A DNA stretch of 64,000 nucleotides from Parerythrobacter_A sp963838735 (GTDB taxonomy: Bacteria; Pseudomonadota; Alphaproteobacteria; Sphingomonadales; Sphingomonadaceae): the NCBI GenBank assembly GCA_963838735.1, contig CAWISG010000003.1, positions 310,001 through 374,000 on the forward strand, given 5' to 3'. The translations under genes and the position numbers were made by a program. Shown piece after piece: positions 26,501 to 35,906 of the stretch (position 1 is the first letter of the stretch; every line of letters begins with the position of its first letter). The notes beneath the pieces are model-generated. The model was not told the DNA's origin and made no database searches. It saw nothing but the letters and a program-made list of their open reading frames with translations.

Positions 26501-28217
26501 ATGATGGCGGCAGATCGAAGCGAACGGGCAGGCATGGGCAGGTGGCTCGCGCCCGTGGCGGTAGTCGCCGCGTTGCTGCTCGCCATTCTCGGCACGACAT
26601 CCTCGATGCCGGTCGGGCGCGATGCGCCTGCCGACGTGTTCTCCGCGGACCGAGCGATGGATGATGTGCGGATTATTGCCCGCGCGCCGCATGTCACCGG
26701 CTCGGCGGAGAACGCCGAGGTCCGCGCCTATATTGCTGCACGTTTTGTCGCGCTTGGTATGGAGGTTCGCACGACTCAGGGCGAAGTGCCCGATCGCGCG
26801 CTGGACAAGTTCGAGGCGTGGAGCGGCACGCGGCCCGATGCCCTCACCTTCACCAATGTCATCGGCATTCTGCCCGGCCGTGACCGCACGAAGCCTGCCG
26901 TCCTGCTCATGGCACATCACGATACGGTGTGGGGTTCCGCAGGCGCGCCGGACGATACGGCTGGCGTGGCGGCGATCCTCGAAACGTTGCGCGCGGTGGT
27001 GGCGGATGGCGGTGCGGATCGCGACATCATCGCGCTGATGACCGATGCCGAAGAGCTGGGACTGAACGGGGCAACGCAGTTCTTCGCAAAGAACCCGCTG
27101 CGTGAGCGAGTCGGAGCAATCGTCAATCTGGAGGCCCGGGGCGGGGGCGGGCGCACCATGCTGTTCCAAACCTCGCGCGACAATGGCGCGGCGGTGATGC
27201 GCTATGCTAATGCTGTCGGGCGACCGGGCGGTTCGTCGCTGGCGGCATTCGTTTACGAAGTGCTGCCCAACGATACCGATCTCACGCCTGCGCTGGAAAG
27301 CGATGCTGTGGCATACAACCTGTCCTTCATCGGCAGGCCGGAGCAATATCACTCGCCCTCCGCCACGCCCGATGCGTTGGATCGGGGCGCGTTGCAGGAT
27401 ATGGGCGACCAGACGCTGGGCCTGACGCGGGCGTTGGCAGGCGCGGGGCCACTGCCGTCGCGCGCCATGGCGAACCGGACGTTCTTCGACCTCTTCGGCG
27501 TGATGCTTGTTCATTACGGTACGGTTGTTGGCTGGATATTGCTTGGCATCACCGCTGGGCTGCACTGGATGGCGCGGCGGCGCGATGCGGCGATTGGCGG
27601 CGTCGTACCCTCGCTGAAAGCAAGCTTCGGTGTCGTGCTGGGCGGCGGCGTGCTGCTCTATGCGCTCAACCTGCTGTCCGGCGCGGGTGCGGCGAACAGC
27701 TATTACGACCGGCTCGCGGCGACCGATATGCTGGAGGCGCAGGCACTGCTCGTCTGCATCGCGACGCTGGCCGCCACCGCGCCGTGGTGGGCAGGGCGGT
27801 CCGCCAGCATCGTCGGCATCGGATTCGCCCTGGCCCTGCAGGTGCTGGCACCGACGACGGCGTTTATCGTGGTATGGCCGCTGCTGCTGGTCGGGCTGAC
27901 TGGTCTGGCGGCGTCCCGCACATCGGGCGCGGTCGCGGGGGTCGTGACTGTGGCAGGCACGGCACTGGCCGGCGGGTTTTTACTGCAATTCGGCCACCAG
28001 CTGATGCAGGGCGTAGGGCCAGTCGCTCCCTTCCGCGCTCGCGCTGCTGGCGGCGTTGGCGATACCGGTATGCGGCCTGCTGTTCCGAACTGTGCGTCCG
28101 GCAACCGCCTATCGAATGGCAGCGGTTTGCCTCGCGGCGGCCATCGTTATCGCGCTGATCGTGCGGTTCGATCCGGTAGCCAGCACCGTGCCCGACTATG
28201 CAAGCATGAAGGGGTAA
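26501..28217 (+). CDS. M28 family metallopeptidase with C-terminal membrane domain, frameshifted near the end
   Basis: After an N-terminal anchor (hydrophobic, about residues 12-35) the M28 zinc aminopeptidase domain has LLMAHHDTVWGSAGAPDD (His and Asp ligands), MTDAEELGLNGA (catalytic Glu pair) and YHSPSATPDAL (last His ligand). From about residue 325 a polytopic membrane domain follows, so the active site likely faces the periplasm. The frame is broken near 28020-28035. As read, the tail after QGVGP is Arg/Gly-rich and atypical; removing one base restores LPSALALLAALAIPVCGLLF and a hydrophobic end stopping at 28217, for 571 residues. Substrates are unknown peptides. It converges on rpoD, with 217 bp between that show no recognisable gene. 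Confidence 0.85.
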
Positions 28218-28434
28218 CGCAGCGCCCGCTTTGGCGACAACCTACCGAATCCGTTTCGGGAACGCTTTTTAGGGTACAATCTTATGGTGCGTCATTTCCG
28301 CGGATTTTGCACAGGACGCGATAAGGGCAGACCAGCCAAGCGGCGCGAATGGCGAGAAAATAGCCAGCCCTCAAATCGCAAGCAAGCCGAGCAACAATTG
28401 CGCGACCGCGGGAATGACCAGTTTCAAGGCGCGC

Positions 28435-30453
28435 CTACTGATCCAGGAACGACCGCATCTTTCGCGACCGGCTAGGATGTTTCAGCTTGCGCAACGCCTT
28501 GGCTTCGATCTGGCGGATGCGTTCGCGGGTTACGCTGAACTGCTGACCGACTTCTTCTAGCGTGTGATCGGTGTTCATGCCGATGCCGAAACGCATCCGC
28601 AGCACGCGCTCTTCGCGCGGGGTAAGCGACGCCAGCACCCGCGTGACCGTTTCCTTCAGGTTGGCCTGAATGGCGGCATCCACCGGGATGATCGCGTTCT
28701 TATCCTCGATGAAGTCGCCCAGATGCGAATCTTCTTCGTCGCCGATCGGCGTTTCCAGGCTGATCGGTTCCTTGGCGATTTTCATCACCTTGCGCACTTT
28801 TTCCAGCGGCATGGACAGACGCTCGGCCATTTCCTCCGGCGTCGGTTCGCGGCCCTGCTCGTGCAGGAACTGGCGACTGGTGCGCACCAGCTTGTTGATC
28901 GTTTCGATCATGTGCACCGGAATGCGGATGGTGCGCGCCTGGTCGGCGATGGAACGGGTGATAGCCTGCCGGATCCACCACGTGGCATAGGTGCTGAACT
29001 TGTAGCCGCGACGGTATTCGAACTTGTCGACCGCCTTCATCAGGCCAATATTCCCTTCCTGGATCAGGTCCAGGAATTGCAGGCCGCGATTGGTGTATTT
29101 CTTGGCGATGGAAATCACCAGGCGCAGGTTCGCCTCGACCATTTCCTTCTTCGCGATCCGTGCCTCGCGCTCGCCCTTCTGCACCATGTTCACGATGCGG
29201 CGAAACTCGGGCAAGCTCATACCGGTATTGGCCGCGATATCGGCAATTTCGGTGCGGATGCGGTCGATGGCGTCGGCTTCGTTCGCGGCAAATGCCGCCC
29301 ATTTCTTGTCCTTTTTCGCCCGGTCGCCAAGCCAGCTATCGTCCAGCTCGTTGCCGATATAGGCATTGAGGAAGTCGATCCGCTTGACCTTGTGCCGCTC
29401 GGCAAGGCGCAGCATCTGGCCGCCCAGCGCGGTCAGGCGGCGGTTGAAGGCATAGAGGTTGTCGACCAGGAATTCGATCTTGGTCGCATGGAACTGAACG
29501 CTTTCGACTTCAGCCGTCAGCTCTTCGCGCAGCTTTTCGTACTTCTTTTCCTTGGCCGGACCGAAATCGTCGCCGGCGGCCAGCGTGTCGACGCGGGTGG
29601 CCTGCAACTTCTCGAACTTCTTGAACAGGCTGGTAATGCGCGCAAAGGTTTCGATGGCATCGGGCTTCAGCGCTGCTTCCATCTGGGCAAGGGACATGGT
29701 GGTGTCCTCTTCCTCTTCGTCCTCGCGGCGCTTGCGCGCGACGGCATCGTCGTCGTCGTCCTCGGCGTCGACGTCCGCGTTGTCTTCCTCTTCCTCGTCT
29801 TCGCGAATGGTCGGACCGGCGGTTTCTTCCGATATCTCGCCATGGTCGTCCTCGTTCTCCTCCTCCATCTTGTCGACGGGGGGTTCCTTGGACAGCATGG
29901 CATCGAGGTCGAGGATTTCGCGCAGCTGCATGTCTTCGGCATTCAGCGCCTCGGACCAGTGGATGATGGCGTGGAAGGTAATGGGGCTTTCGCACAGCCC
30001 GATGATCATCATGTCGCGCCCGGCCTCGATGCGCTTGGCAATCGCGATCTCGCCTTCGCGGCTCAATAGCTCCACCGCGCCCATTTCGCGCAGATACATG
30101 CGGACCGGATCGTCGGTACGCTCGCCTGCCGCCAGCTTCCGCGTGGCCTGAACCGGTGCTTTCTTGGCGTCCTTGGAATCGGACACGCTGATTTCCTCGA
30201 CCTCGCTGTCCTTTTGCGCCTCGGCCTCGGCTTCTTCCTCGTTGTCGACAATATTGATGCCCATTTCGGAGAGCGCGGTCTGGATATCCTCGATCTGGTC
30301 GGACCCCATATCGCCGGGCAGCGCGGCATTCAGCTCGTCATAGGTGACGTAGCCCTTCCTCTTCGCCTTGGTCATCAGCTTTTTGATCGACGCCTCGTTC
30401 ATGTCGATCAGCGGCGCATCTTCCTTGTCCGCGGGCTTGGTCTTGGTGGCCAT
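28435..30453 (-). CDS. rpoD: RNA polymerase primary sigma factor RpoD
   Basis: The housekeeping sigma factor. At 672 residues it has region 1.1 at the N-terminus, region 1.2 (DDPVRMYLREMGAVELLSREGE), a long acidic non-conserved region (runs of Glu and Asp about residues 205-250), region 2 (RFVISIAKKY-type segment, QFLDLIQEGNIGLMKAVDKF and KFSTYATWWIRQAITRSIAD), region 3 and region 4 (TLEEVGQQFSVTRERIRQIE). The ATG at 30453 is supported by the N-terminal domain. It is downstream of dnaG, as in the classic macromolecular-synthesis order, but a 371-bp gap suggests its own promoter. Confidence 0.98.
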   Translation of the reverse strand: MATKTKPADKEDAPLIDMNEASIKKLMTKAKRKGYVTYDELNAALPGDMGSDQIEDIQTALSEMGINIVDNEEEAEAEAQKDSEVEEISVSDSKDAKKAPVQATRKLAAGERTDDPVRMYLREMGAVELLSREGEIAIAKRIEAGRDMMIIGLCESPITFHAIIHWSEALNAEDMQLREILDLDAMLSKEPPVDKMEEENEDDHGEISEETAGPTIREDEEEEDNADVDAEDDDDDAVARKRREDEEEEDTTMSLAQMEAALKPDAIETFARITSLFKKFEKLQATRVDTLAAGDDFGPAKEKKYEKLREELTAEVESVQFHATKIEFLVDNLYAFNRRLTALGGQMLRLAERHKVKRIDFLNAYIGNELDDSWLGDRAKKDKKWAAFAANEADAIDRIRTEIADIAANTGMSLPEFRRIVNMVQKGEREARIAKKEMVEANLRLVISIAKKYTNRGLQFLDLIQEGNIGLMKAVDKFEYRRGYKFSTYATWWIRQAITRSIADQARTIRIPVHMIETINKLVRTSRQFLHEQGREPTPEEMAERLSMPLEKVRKVMKIAKEPISLETPIGDEEDSHLGDFIEDKNAIIPVDAAIQANLKETVTRVLASLTPREERVLRMRFGIGMNTDHTLEEVGQQFSVTRERIRQIEAKALRKLKHPSRSRKMRSFLDQ

Positions 30454-30824
30454 AAGGTCGGTTCAGTCCGTTTTTGTGTTGTGCGGGCCAGTGGGTCCGG
30501 CGCGCACCTGTTATATTGTGTGACGCTGCATCGCCGCAGGCGTAGCCAGATTGCCGTCCGTTTGCCCGAGTCGCTGGCTGAAATCCAGCCTTCTCCTCAA
30601 CACATCACCCGTGCTTTGCGATCCCGTACGGCAAATGGATGCAGTCCAGTTCACGAAACACGGCACGCGCATGGATACGGCGCGCCGCGCGGGCGGGGTG
30701 GTTCTTTTGGCAATCAGGCCCGGCACGCTGCGGATCGTTACCTTCGCATGATGGAAGGAGAAGCGGGTTTTATCCGTAGGCGGGGCGATGCTTGATGCTG
30801 GATATGGGGCGTGGGGTGGGCGGT
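30454..30824. other. non-coding interval between dnaG and rpoD
   Basis: About 371 bp with no convincing gene on either strand. It should contain the rpoD promoter(s) on the minus strand. A TATAAC-like -10 near 30510-30516 has no clear -35 partner. I see no strong terminator or repeat. Confidence 0.5.
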
Positions 30825-32717
30825 TCAAGCGAACTCTTCTTCGGCGGTGCGCTCGGCTTCCAGCGAGCGTTCCTGCGCCTCTCGCAGCATGGCTAGGCAG
30901 GCGTCCTGCATTTCGTCCCGGCGCGTACGCAGCCGTGCCTGCTCGTCATAGGCATCGGTTGCATCCGGTCCGTCGAAGGCGCGCACGGCCCGGTCGATCC
31001 CGCGCGAAATCTGTGGCCAGCTGCAATACAGCTCGATTGCCAGCGCCAGCGTACGCCGTGCCTCGACCGGCGTGTCGCTTTGGTAGGTAAAGGGAAAGGC
31101 CAGCTCGTCCCATTCCTTCGGCACGGGCACGACCAGCCCGTTTTCGCGCAGCGAGCTCATGATCGCGGTGCACGATAGCTCGACGTCCAAGTCGGTCATC
31201 TCGTTGATGTAGAAATCCAGCCGGTCGTCGATCGTCGACGGGTCGATGGAGGACAGCGTCTCCGCATATTCGGCCATTGTTTCGGGATACAGCATGATAC
31301 CCGCCGCAATCGCCGCGCCCAGCCGGCGCTGGCGATGCGCCATATAGGCACCAGGATTGTCGGCCCAGTAAACCAGATTGCCGGAAACCGGCCCGGTGTC
31401 CGTCCCGACATTAGACGACGCGTTGAAATGCTTCTCGAAAGTGCCCCTGAACGCCGCGTTCTTGAATTTATAGAACCGGTTGGAAACGGCCTTGCGATAC
31501 AGCGCGCGAATATCGGGATCGAGAATGGTCTGCACCTGCTCGAACAACCGCTCCTGTATCGACGCCTTGGCTTCGGGCGTTTCGCCATCCAGCTCGGCCA
31601 CGGCGGCCTCCCACAGGAAATCCACGAGCGGCGAAGCGCGTTCGAACAGGCTGGTGAGCGCATCGGTGCCATCGCGTTTCAGCAAGTCGTCGGGGTCCAG
31701 CCCGGCGGGAAGCTGCACAATGCGTAGCGTCTTGCCGGGGCGTAGCAGGGGCATCGCCCGCTCCACCGCCCGCATCGCGGCGCGTTGTCCGGCCGCATCG
31801 CCATCGAAGCACAGGATCGGCGCGTCGACCTGACGCCACAGCAGCTCGATCTGCGCCTCGGTCAGCGCGGTGCCTAGGGGCGCGACCGCATCCGCAATCC
31901 CCGCATTGGCAAGCGCGACCACGTCCATGTAGCCTTCGACTACGACCATCCGGTCCGTCTTGCGACTGGCTGGCGCGGCGCGATGCAGGTTGTAGAGCGT
32001 GCGGCCCTTGTCGAACAGCGGCGTGTCGGGCGAATTGAGATATTTCGCCACGCCGTCCTGCGCGATCAGGATACGCCCGCCGAACGCGATCACGCGGCCG
32101 CGCTGGTCCTGGATCGGCAGCATCAGCCGTTCGCGAAACCGGTCGTAATTGTCGCGCCCGTCCGCCTCGATCCGCATCCCGGCCTCGACCAACATGGCTT
32201 CATCGAATGCGTCGAGGCCCTGTTTCAGAGCCTGCCGCGTTTCGGGCGCGTAGCCGAAGCCGAATTCACGGCATACGTCGCTGGAGAACCCGCGCGACGC
32301 GAGGTAGTCGCGCGCCGCCTTGCCCGACGGCGATGCAAGCTGGTCGACATACCATTGCTGCGCCGCCTCGGTCACATCGATCAGCGTGGCGCGCTGTTCC
32401 GCGCGTTTTGCCGCCTGCGGGTCGGGCGCAGGCATTTCCAGACCCGCTTCCGCCGCCAGTTCCTTTACCGCATCGAGAAACTGCATCCCGCGCTGGTCGG
32501 TCATCCAGCGGATGACATCGCCATGCGCACCGCAGCCGAAGCAGTGATAGAACCCCTTGGCGTCGTTGACCGTGAAGCTTGGCGTTTTTTCATCGTGAAA
32601 CGGGCAACACGCCTTCCATTCGCGGCCTGCGCGCTGCAGCTTGTCCGTGCGCATGATGACGCTGGACAGCGTCGTGCGCGCGCGCAATTCATCCAGGAAG
32701 GCGGGGGACAGGGCCAT
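30825..32717 (-). CDS. dnaG: DNA primase
   Basis: DnaG makes RNA primers for replication. The zinc-binding domain is C38-P-F-H41 with C59-F-G-C62. The TOPRIM core shows VVVEGYMDVVALANAG (about residue 270 on) and FDGDAAGQRAA with the metal-binding acidic residues. A C-terminal helicase-binding region follows (ESLEAERTAEEE at the end). The ATG at 32717 gives MALSPAFLDELRART, the family start, and the frame upstream is unrelated. It is 630 residues. It lies in the order yqeY, lipoprotein, dnaG, rpoD. Confidence 0.97.
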   Translation of the reverse strand: MALSPAFLDELRARTTLSSVIMRTDKLQRAGREWKACCPFHDEKTPSFTVNDAKGFYHCFGCGAHGDVIRWMTDQRGMQFLDAVKELAAEAGLEMPAPDPQAAKRAEQRATLIDVTEAAQQWYVDQLASPSGKAARDYLASRGFSSDVCREFGFGYAPETRQALKQGLDAFDEAMLVEAGMRIEADGRDNYDRFRERLMLPIQDQRGRVIAFGGRILIAQDGVAKYLNSPDTPLFDKGRTLYNLHRAAPASRKTDRMVVVEGYMDVVALANAGIADAVAPLGTALTEAQIELLWRQVDAPILCFDGDAAGQRAAMRAVERAMPLLRPGKTLRIVQLPAGLDPDDLLKRDGTDALTSLFERASPLVDFLWEAAVAELDGETPEAKASIQERLFEQVQTILDPDIRALYRKAVSNRFYKFKNAAFRGTFEKHFNASSNVGTDTGPVSGNLVYWADNPGAYMAHRQRRLGAAIAAGIMLYPETMAEYAETLSSIDPSTIDDRLDFYINEMTDLDVELSCTAIMSSLRENGLVVPVPKEWDELAFPFTYQSDTPVEARRTLALAIELYCSWPQISRGIDRAVRAFDGPDATDAYDEQARLRTRRDEMQDACLAMLREAQERSLEAERTAEEEFA

Positions 32718-32734
32718 GCGGCCCTGACTACCCC

Positions 32735-33457
32735 TTATTCGCAAGCGTTGAAAGCGCCGTCCTTCGCTGCTGGATAGGGGCCGCTGCCGCGTGCCTCGGT
32801 GTAGTTCACCAGCAGGCCGTAGGCATCGTCCGGCCCGGCAGGGGGCAGGGTGGATTGCCAGTAGAAGGTGATGGGCTCGGCCTGTTCCCACGTATCGTTC
32901 TCGCCAATGGCATTGACCGTCCACACCAGTCCGCCGCCGCTGCACGTGATGACGACATCGGTTGCCTCGGAGGTTGCGGCGATGACCGCAGCCTTCGAGA
33001 ACCCCGCCTTGCCGGTGAAGCCGTGCGCCGGTTTCAGCATCTTGAACGCCTCGGCGATTTCCACGTCGGAGCTGTCATTGCCTGCGCCAGCCCCGGTATC
33101 GGGGTCATTGTCCTCGCCCGGAAAGACCGTGTGGACATAGGTGTAGATCGTGCCCTCCGGCGCGGTCTTGGGGTCGCAGACATCCATCCCGGCGGGGCAG
33201 GCGACGTAGCTGGTGATGTCGGCGAAGTTGCCCTCCGCCGTACTGAGCGTCGCCTTCACTTCCGGACCCTGAGGCCCGACGATCTTCGCGCCCAGTTGCA
33301 GGTCGGCAAAGTCGCCTGCGTCCAGCGCGCGCGCCATCGCCTCTTCCTCGCCATCGGTGGTGGAAACGGTCAGTTCGGCGGCATCCGGATCGACGGCCTC
33401 TTCGGCGCAGGCCGCGAGCGCAATCAGGGATGTTGCGATCAAAGCGTATTTCATCAT
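32735..33457 (-). CDS. putative lipoprotein, unknown function
   Basis: A 240-residue protein starting with a lipoprotein signal (ALIATSLIALAACAEEA; lipobox LAAC with Cys at residue 17), so probably lipid-anchored in the envelope. The mature part is acidic and soluble, with four later Cys residues (VACPAGMDVCDP, VVITCSGGG and the final FNACE) that could form disulfides. No family is recognised. Its ATG overlaps the yqeY stop, and dnaG begins 17 bases after it. It is thus embedded in the yqeY-dnaG run without an evident functional link. Confidence 0.75.
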   Translation of the reverse strand: MMKYALIATSLIALAACAEEAVDPDAAELTVSTTDGEEEAMARALDAGDFADLQLGAKIVGPQGPEVKATLSTAEGNFADITSYVACPAGMDVCDPKTAPEGTIYTYVHTVFPGEDNDPDTGAGAGNDSSDVEIAEAFKMLKPAHGFTGKAGFSKAAVIAATSEATDVVITCSGGGLVWTVNAIGENDTWEQAEPITFYWQSTLPPAGPDDAYGLLVNYTEARGSGPYPAAKDGAFNACE

Positions 33458-33906
33458 GCGAGTTCTTCCTTCACCAGTGGCCCGGCCCTGCTCATGTCGA
33501 TCTTGGCACCGTGCTGCGCGGTCAATGCGCCCATCACCTTGCCCATGTCCTTGATGCTCTGCGCGCCGGTCTTCTCGACGGCCTCCGCGATAGCGGCGCG
33601 CATCTGCGCCTCGTCCATCATTCTCGGCAGGAACTCCTCGATCACCGCCAGCTCGGCGCGTTCCTGCTCGGCCAGTTCCTCGCGCCCGCCATCCTCGTAC
33701 ATCGTGATCGATTCGTTGCGCTGCTTCGCCATCTTCTTCAGCACGCCGATCACCAGGTCGTCGTCGTTCTTTTCCGCTTTTCCCCCGCGCAGTTCGATAT
33801 CGCGATCCTTGATCTTAGCCCCGATCAGCCGCAGCGTTGCAGTGCGCTGCTTCTCCTTCGCTTTCATCGCGGTAACGGTGGCGGCCTTGATATCGTCGCG
33901 CAGCAT
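33454..33906 (-). CDS. GatB/YqeY domain protein
   Basis: A 150-residue helical protein of the YqeY family, beginning MLRDDIKAATVTAMKAKEK and containing RLIGAKIKDRDIELR, then EEFLPRMMDEAQM and KDMGKVMGALTAQHGAKIDM. The C-terminal part resembles the tRNA-binding tail of GatB, so a role in tRNA-dependent amidation or tRNA binding is assumed but unproven. The gene is divergent from carA over about 160 bp and is the first of the yqeY-lipoprotein-dnaG run. Start ATG 33906 fits the family; an upstream in-frame start does not. Confidence 0.92.
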   Translation of the reverse strand: MLRDDIKAATVTAMKAKEKQRTATLRLIGAKIKDRDIELRGGKAEKNDDDLVIGVLKKMAKQRNESITMYEDGGREELAEQERAELAVIEEFLPRMMDEAQMRAAIAEAVEKTGAQSIKDMGKVMGALTAQHGAKIDMSRAGPLVKEELA

Positions 33907-34065
33907 GGCGGGCGTGTCCTGTGGATAGTTCGTGTGTGCCCCGCCGCTTAGCGCAAGAGTGGCGCGCAAGACAGGGGCGCGACAACTTGACGGGAGCGTG
34001 GGGCGGGCTTAGCCGCAATTCCTTAACGACATCGCTGCAATTTCAATCGACCGGAGCGCCGCATC

Positions 34066-35371
34066 ATGGCTTCTGCCGCCTCTCCTGCTGCGCCCGAAGG
34101 TGCGACCGGTTGCCTCGTTCTGGCGGACGGTACGATAGTCTGGGGGCACGGTTTCGGCGCGGAAGGCAGCGCGGTGGGCGAGGTGTGCTTCAATACCGCG
34201 ATGACCGGCTATCAGGAAGTGCTGACCGACCCCAGCTACGCCGCGCAGATCGTCACCTTTACCTTCCCCCATATCGGCAATGTCGGCGCGAATGCGGAGG
34301 ATGTGGAAAGCGCGGTGGAAAGCGCGGTCGGCTGCGTGGTGCGCGAGGCGGTGACCCCCGCCAGCAGCTTCCGCAGCACGCAGGGGTTTGCCGACTGGCT
34401 GGCGGCGCAGGGCAAGATCGGCCTGTCCGGCGTGGACACCCGCGCCCTGACCCGCCGCATCCGCCTGTCCGGCGCACCCAACGCCGTGATCGCCCACGCG
34501 GCGGACGGGGTATTCGACGTGGACGCGCTGGTGGCCAAAGCCCGCGACTGGGCCGGGCTGGAGGGCATGGACCTGGCGCAGCGGGTAAGCCGCCAGAAGC
34601 AGGAGAGCTGGGAAGGCGGTGTGTGGCGGTTGGGCGGCGGTTACGGGCGCAGTGCTTGGGGAAATAAGTCGAGTGAACCTGCCCCCGTTCGCCCTGAGCC
34701 TGTCGAAGGGCTGTCCTTATCTTCATCCGACACAGCAGGAAAAAAGGACAAGCCTTCGACAAGCTCATCCCGAACGGATGAGGAAGATGACCCCGCTATT
34801 TCGAGACGCGCCCCCCACGTCGTCTCGATAGATTACGGCAGCAAGGACAACATCTTCCGCAACCTCGTACAGGCAGGCGCGCGGGTGACGGTGGTGCCGG
34901 CGAAGACCACGCTCGACGCGATACTGGCGCTGAAGCCGGACGGCGTGTTTCTCTCCAACGGCCCAGGCGACCCCGCCGCGACGGGCGCGTATGCGGTTCC
35001 GGTCATTCAGGGCCTGCTGGAACGCGACGTGCCGATCTTCGGCATCTGCCTCGGCCACCAGCTCCTCGCGCTGGCGGCGGGCGCGAAGACGGTCAAGATG
35101 CACCAGGGCCACCGCGGCGCGAACCATCCGGTACTGCGGGCGGACGGCGGCGTGGTCGAGATCACCAGCATGAACCATGGCTTTGCGGTAGACGGGGCGA
35201 CGTTGCCGGAGAGCGTGGAGGAGACCCACCGCAGCCTGTTCGACGGCTCCAACTGCGGCATCGCTATCGAGGGTAAGCAAGGCGTTCGGCGTACAGTATC
35301 ACCCCGAAGCCTCGCCGGGGCCGCAGGACAGTTTTTATCTGTTCGAGAAGTTTGTCGGGATGTTGAAATGA
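34066..35371 (+). CDS. carA: carbamoyl-phosphate synthase small subunit, with in-frame palindromic insert and a late frameshift
   Basis: CarA hydrolyses glutamine and passes ammonia to CarB for arginine and pyrimidine synthesis. The N-terminal domain (VLADGTIVWGHGFGAEG, then FNTAMTGYQEVLTDPSYA) precedes the class I amidotransferase domain with GICLGHQLLALA (nucleophile Cys) and MNHGFAVD. Residues 208-238 are encoded by a 91-bp palindromic element (VRPEPVEG ... PSTSSSRT) lying in the linker between the two domains. Near 35278 one extra base shifts the frame; without it the protein ends AFGVQYHPEASPGPQDSFYL and so on, with TGA at 35369-35371, giving 434 residues. That segment holds the catalytic HPE, so the frameshift as read would kill the enzyme. 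carB follows after a DUF559 cassette. Confidence 0.95.
34687..34777. repeat. 91-bp palindromic element inserted in frame in carA
   Basis: The left arm GTTCGCCCTGAGCCTGTCGA and the right arm CTTCGACAAGCTCATCCCGA plus ACGG are inverted repeats bracketing a variable centre. The first base falls on codon position 1 of carA (codon 208), and the element reads VRPEPVEG-LSLSSSDTAGKKDK-PSTSSSRT with no stop. Length and phase are the same as in the glyS copy. It lies in the linker between the carA N-terminal and glutaminase domains. Confidence 0.92.
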
Positions 35372-35385
35372 GACAGCCACCAAAA

Positions 35386-35420
35386 CCCCCTTCCCCGTGG
35401 GGAAGGGTTGGGGATGGGGG
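35386..35420. repeat. G/C hairpin repeat A downstream of carA
   Basis: CCCTTCCCC-GT-GGGGAAGGG forms a 9-bp stem and is followed by the tail TTGGGGATGGGGG. It is inverted relative to copies B and C, so A and B form a head-to-head pair in the carA-DUF559 gap. It begins about 15 bases after the carA stop. Confidence 0.8.
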
Positions 35421-35460
35421 TACGGCGGTTCGGGGACTGTACTACCTCAAACGGGCAGGC

Positions 35461-35498
35461 CACCCATCCCCCATCCAATTCCCTCAAGGAAAGGGGGG
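35461..35498. repeat. G/C hairpin repeat B at the 3' side of the DUF559 gene
   Basis: In DUF559 orientation it reads CCCCCCTTTCCTTGAGGGAA followed by TTGGATGGGGGATGGGTG, a degenerate hairpin with the same G-rich tail as copy C. It ends four bases from the DUF559 stop codon. Confidence 0.75.
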
Positions 35499-35502
35499 TG
35501 AT

Positions 35503-35847
35503 TTAACGCTCGTTTCTTGCGTTGTCGATTTCAGCGCAAATTGCTTCCAGAACGCCATCGGTATTTTCGAGAATGTCGTTGTTCCAGAAACGAACAATGC
35601 TGTAGCCGTGTGCTTCGATTGCAGCCGTTCGCGCCGCATCAATCTCAACGGAATGTTGTCCGCCATCGCATTCAATTGCCAAACGCAGGCGACGACAGGC
35701 AAAATCGACGATGTGATTGCCGACAGGAAACTGTCGAGTGAACTTTGCATCCAGCGGTCGTGTGCGCAAATGCGACCAGAGACGGCGTTCGGCGTCAGTC
35801 ATCTCGTTGCGCAGCTTGCGGGCGGTGCTGGTAAGGCGCTTCGTCAT
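35503..35847 (-). CDS. DUF559 domain endonuclease (Vsr-like fold), antisense between carA and carB
   Basis: A 114-residue protein with the DUF559 layout: ARKLRNEMTDAERRLWSHLR (helical start), KFTRQFPVGNHIVDFAC (catalytic Asp), AIECDGGQHSVEID (ExDGxQH) and YSIVRFWNNDILENTDGVLE. This is the very-short-patch-repair/PD-(D/E)xK-type nuclease fold; natural DNA target and role are not known for the family. The ATG at 35847 (MTKRLTST) is chosen; a longer start at 35913 would translate the hairpin repeat and overlap carB. The gene is opposite to carAB and is flanked on both sides by hairpin repeats in direct orientation, suggesting that gene plus repeats are a mobile cassette. Confidence 0.88.
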   Translation of the reverse strand: MTKRLTSTARKLRNEMTDAERRLWSHLRTRPLDAKFTRQFPVGNHIVDFACRRLRLAIECDGGQHSVEIDAARTAAIEAHGYSIVRFWNNDILENTDGVLEAICAEIDNARNER

Positions 35848-35857
35848 CGTTGTCGTA

Positions 35858-35892
35858 CACCCATCCCCAACCCCTTCCCTCAGGGGAAGGGG
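35858..35892. repeat. G/C hairpin repeat C between DUF559 and carB
   Basis: A perfect 9-bp stem CCCCTTCCC / GGGAAGGGG with a four-base loop is followed (in DUF559 orientation) by TTGGGGATGGGTG. It lies 10 bases upstream of the DUF559 ATG and 14 bases upstream of the carB ATG. It may therefore affect initiation of both genes. Confidence 0.85.
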
Positions 35893-35906
35893 CTTCGGAG
35901 CACATA

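Noticed and set aside
28218..28434. Small gene or tRNA between the M28 peptidase and rpoD
   Set aside because: No cloverleaf can be drawn and the short open frames lack a start with a ribosome site and any family likeness.
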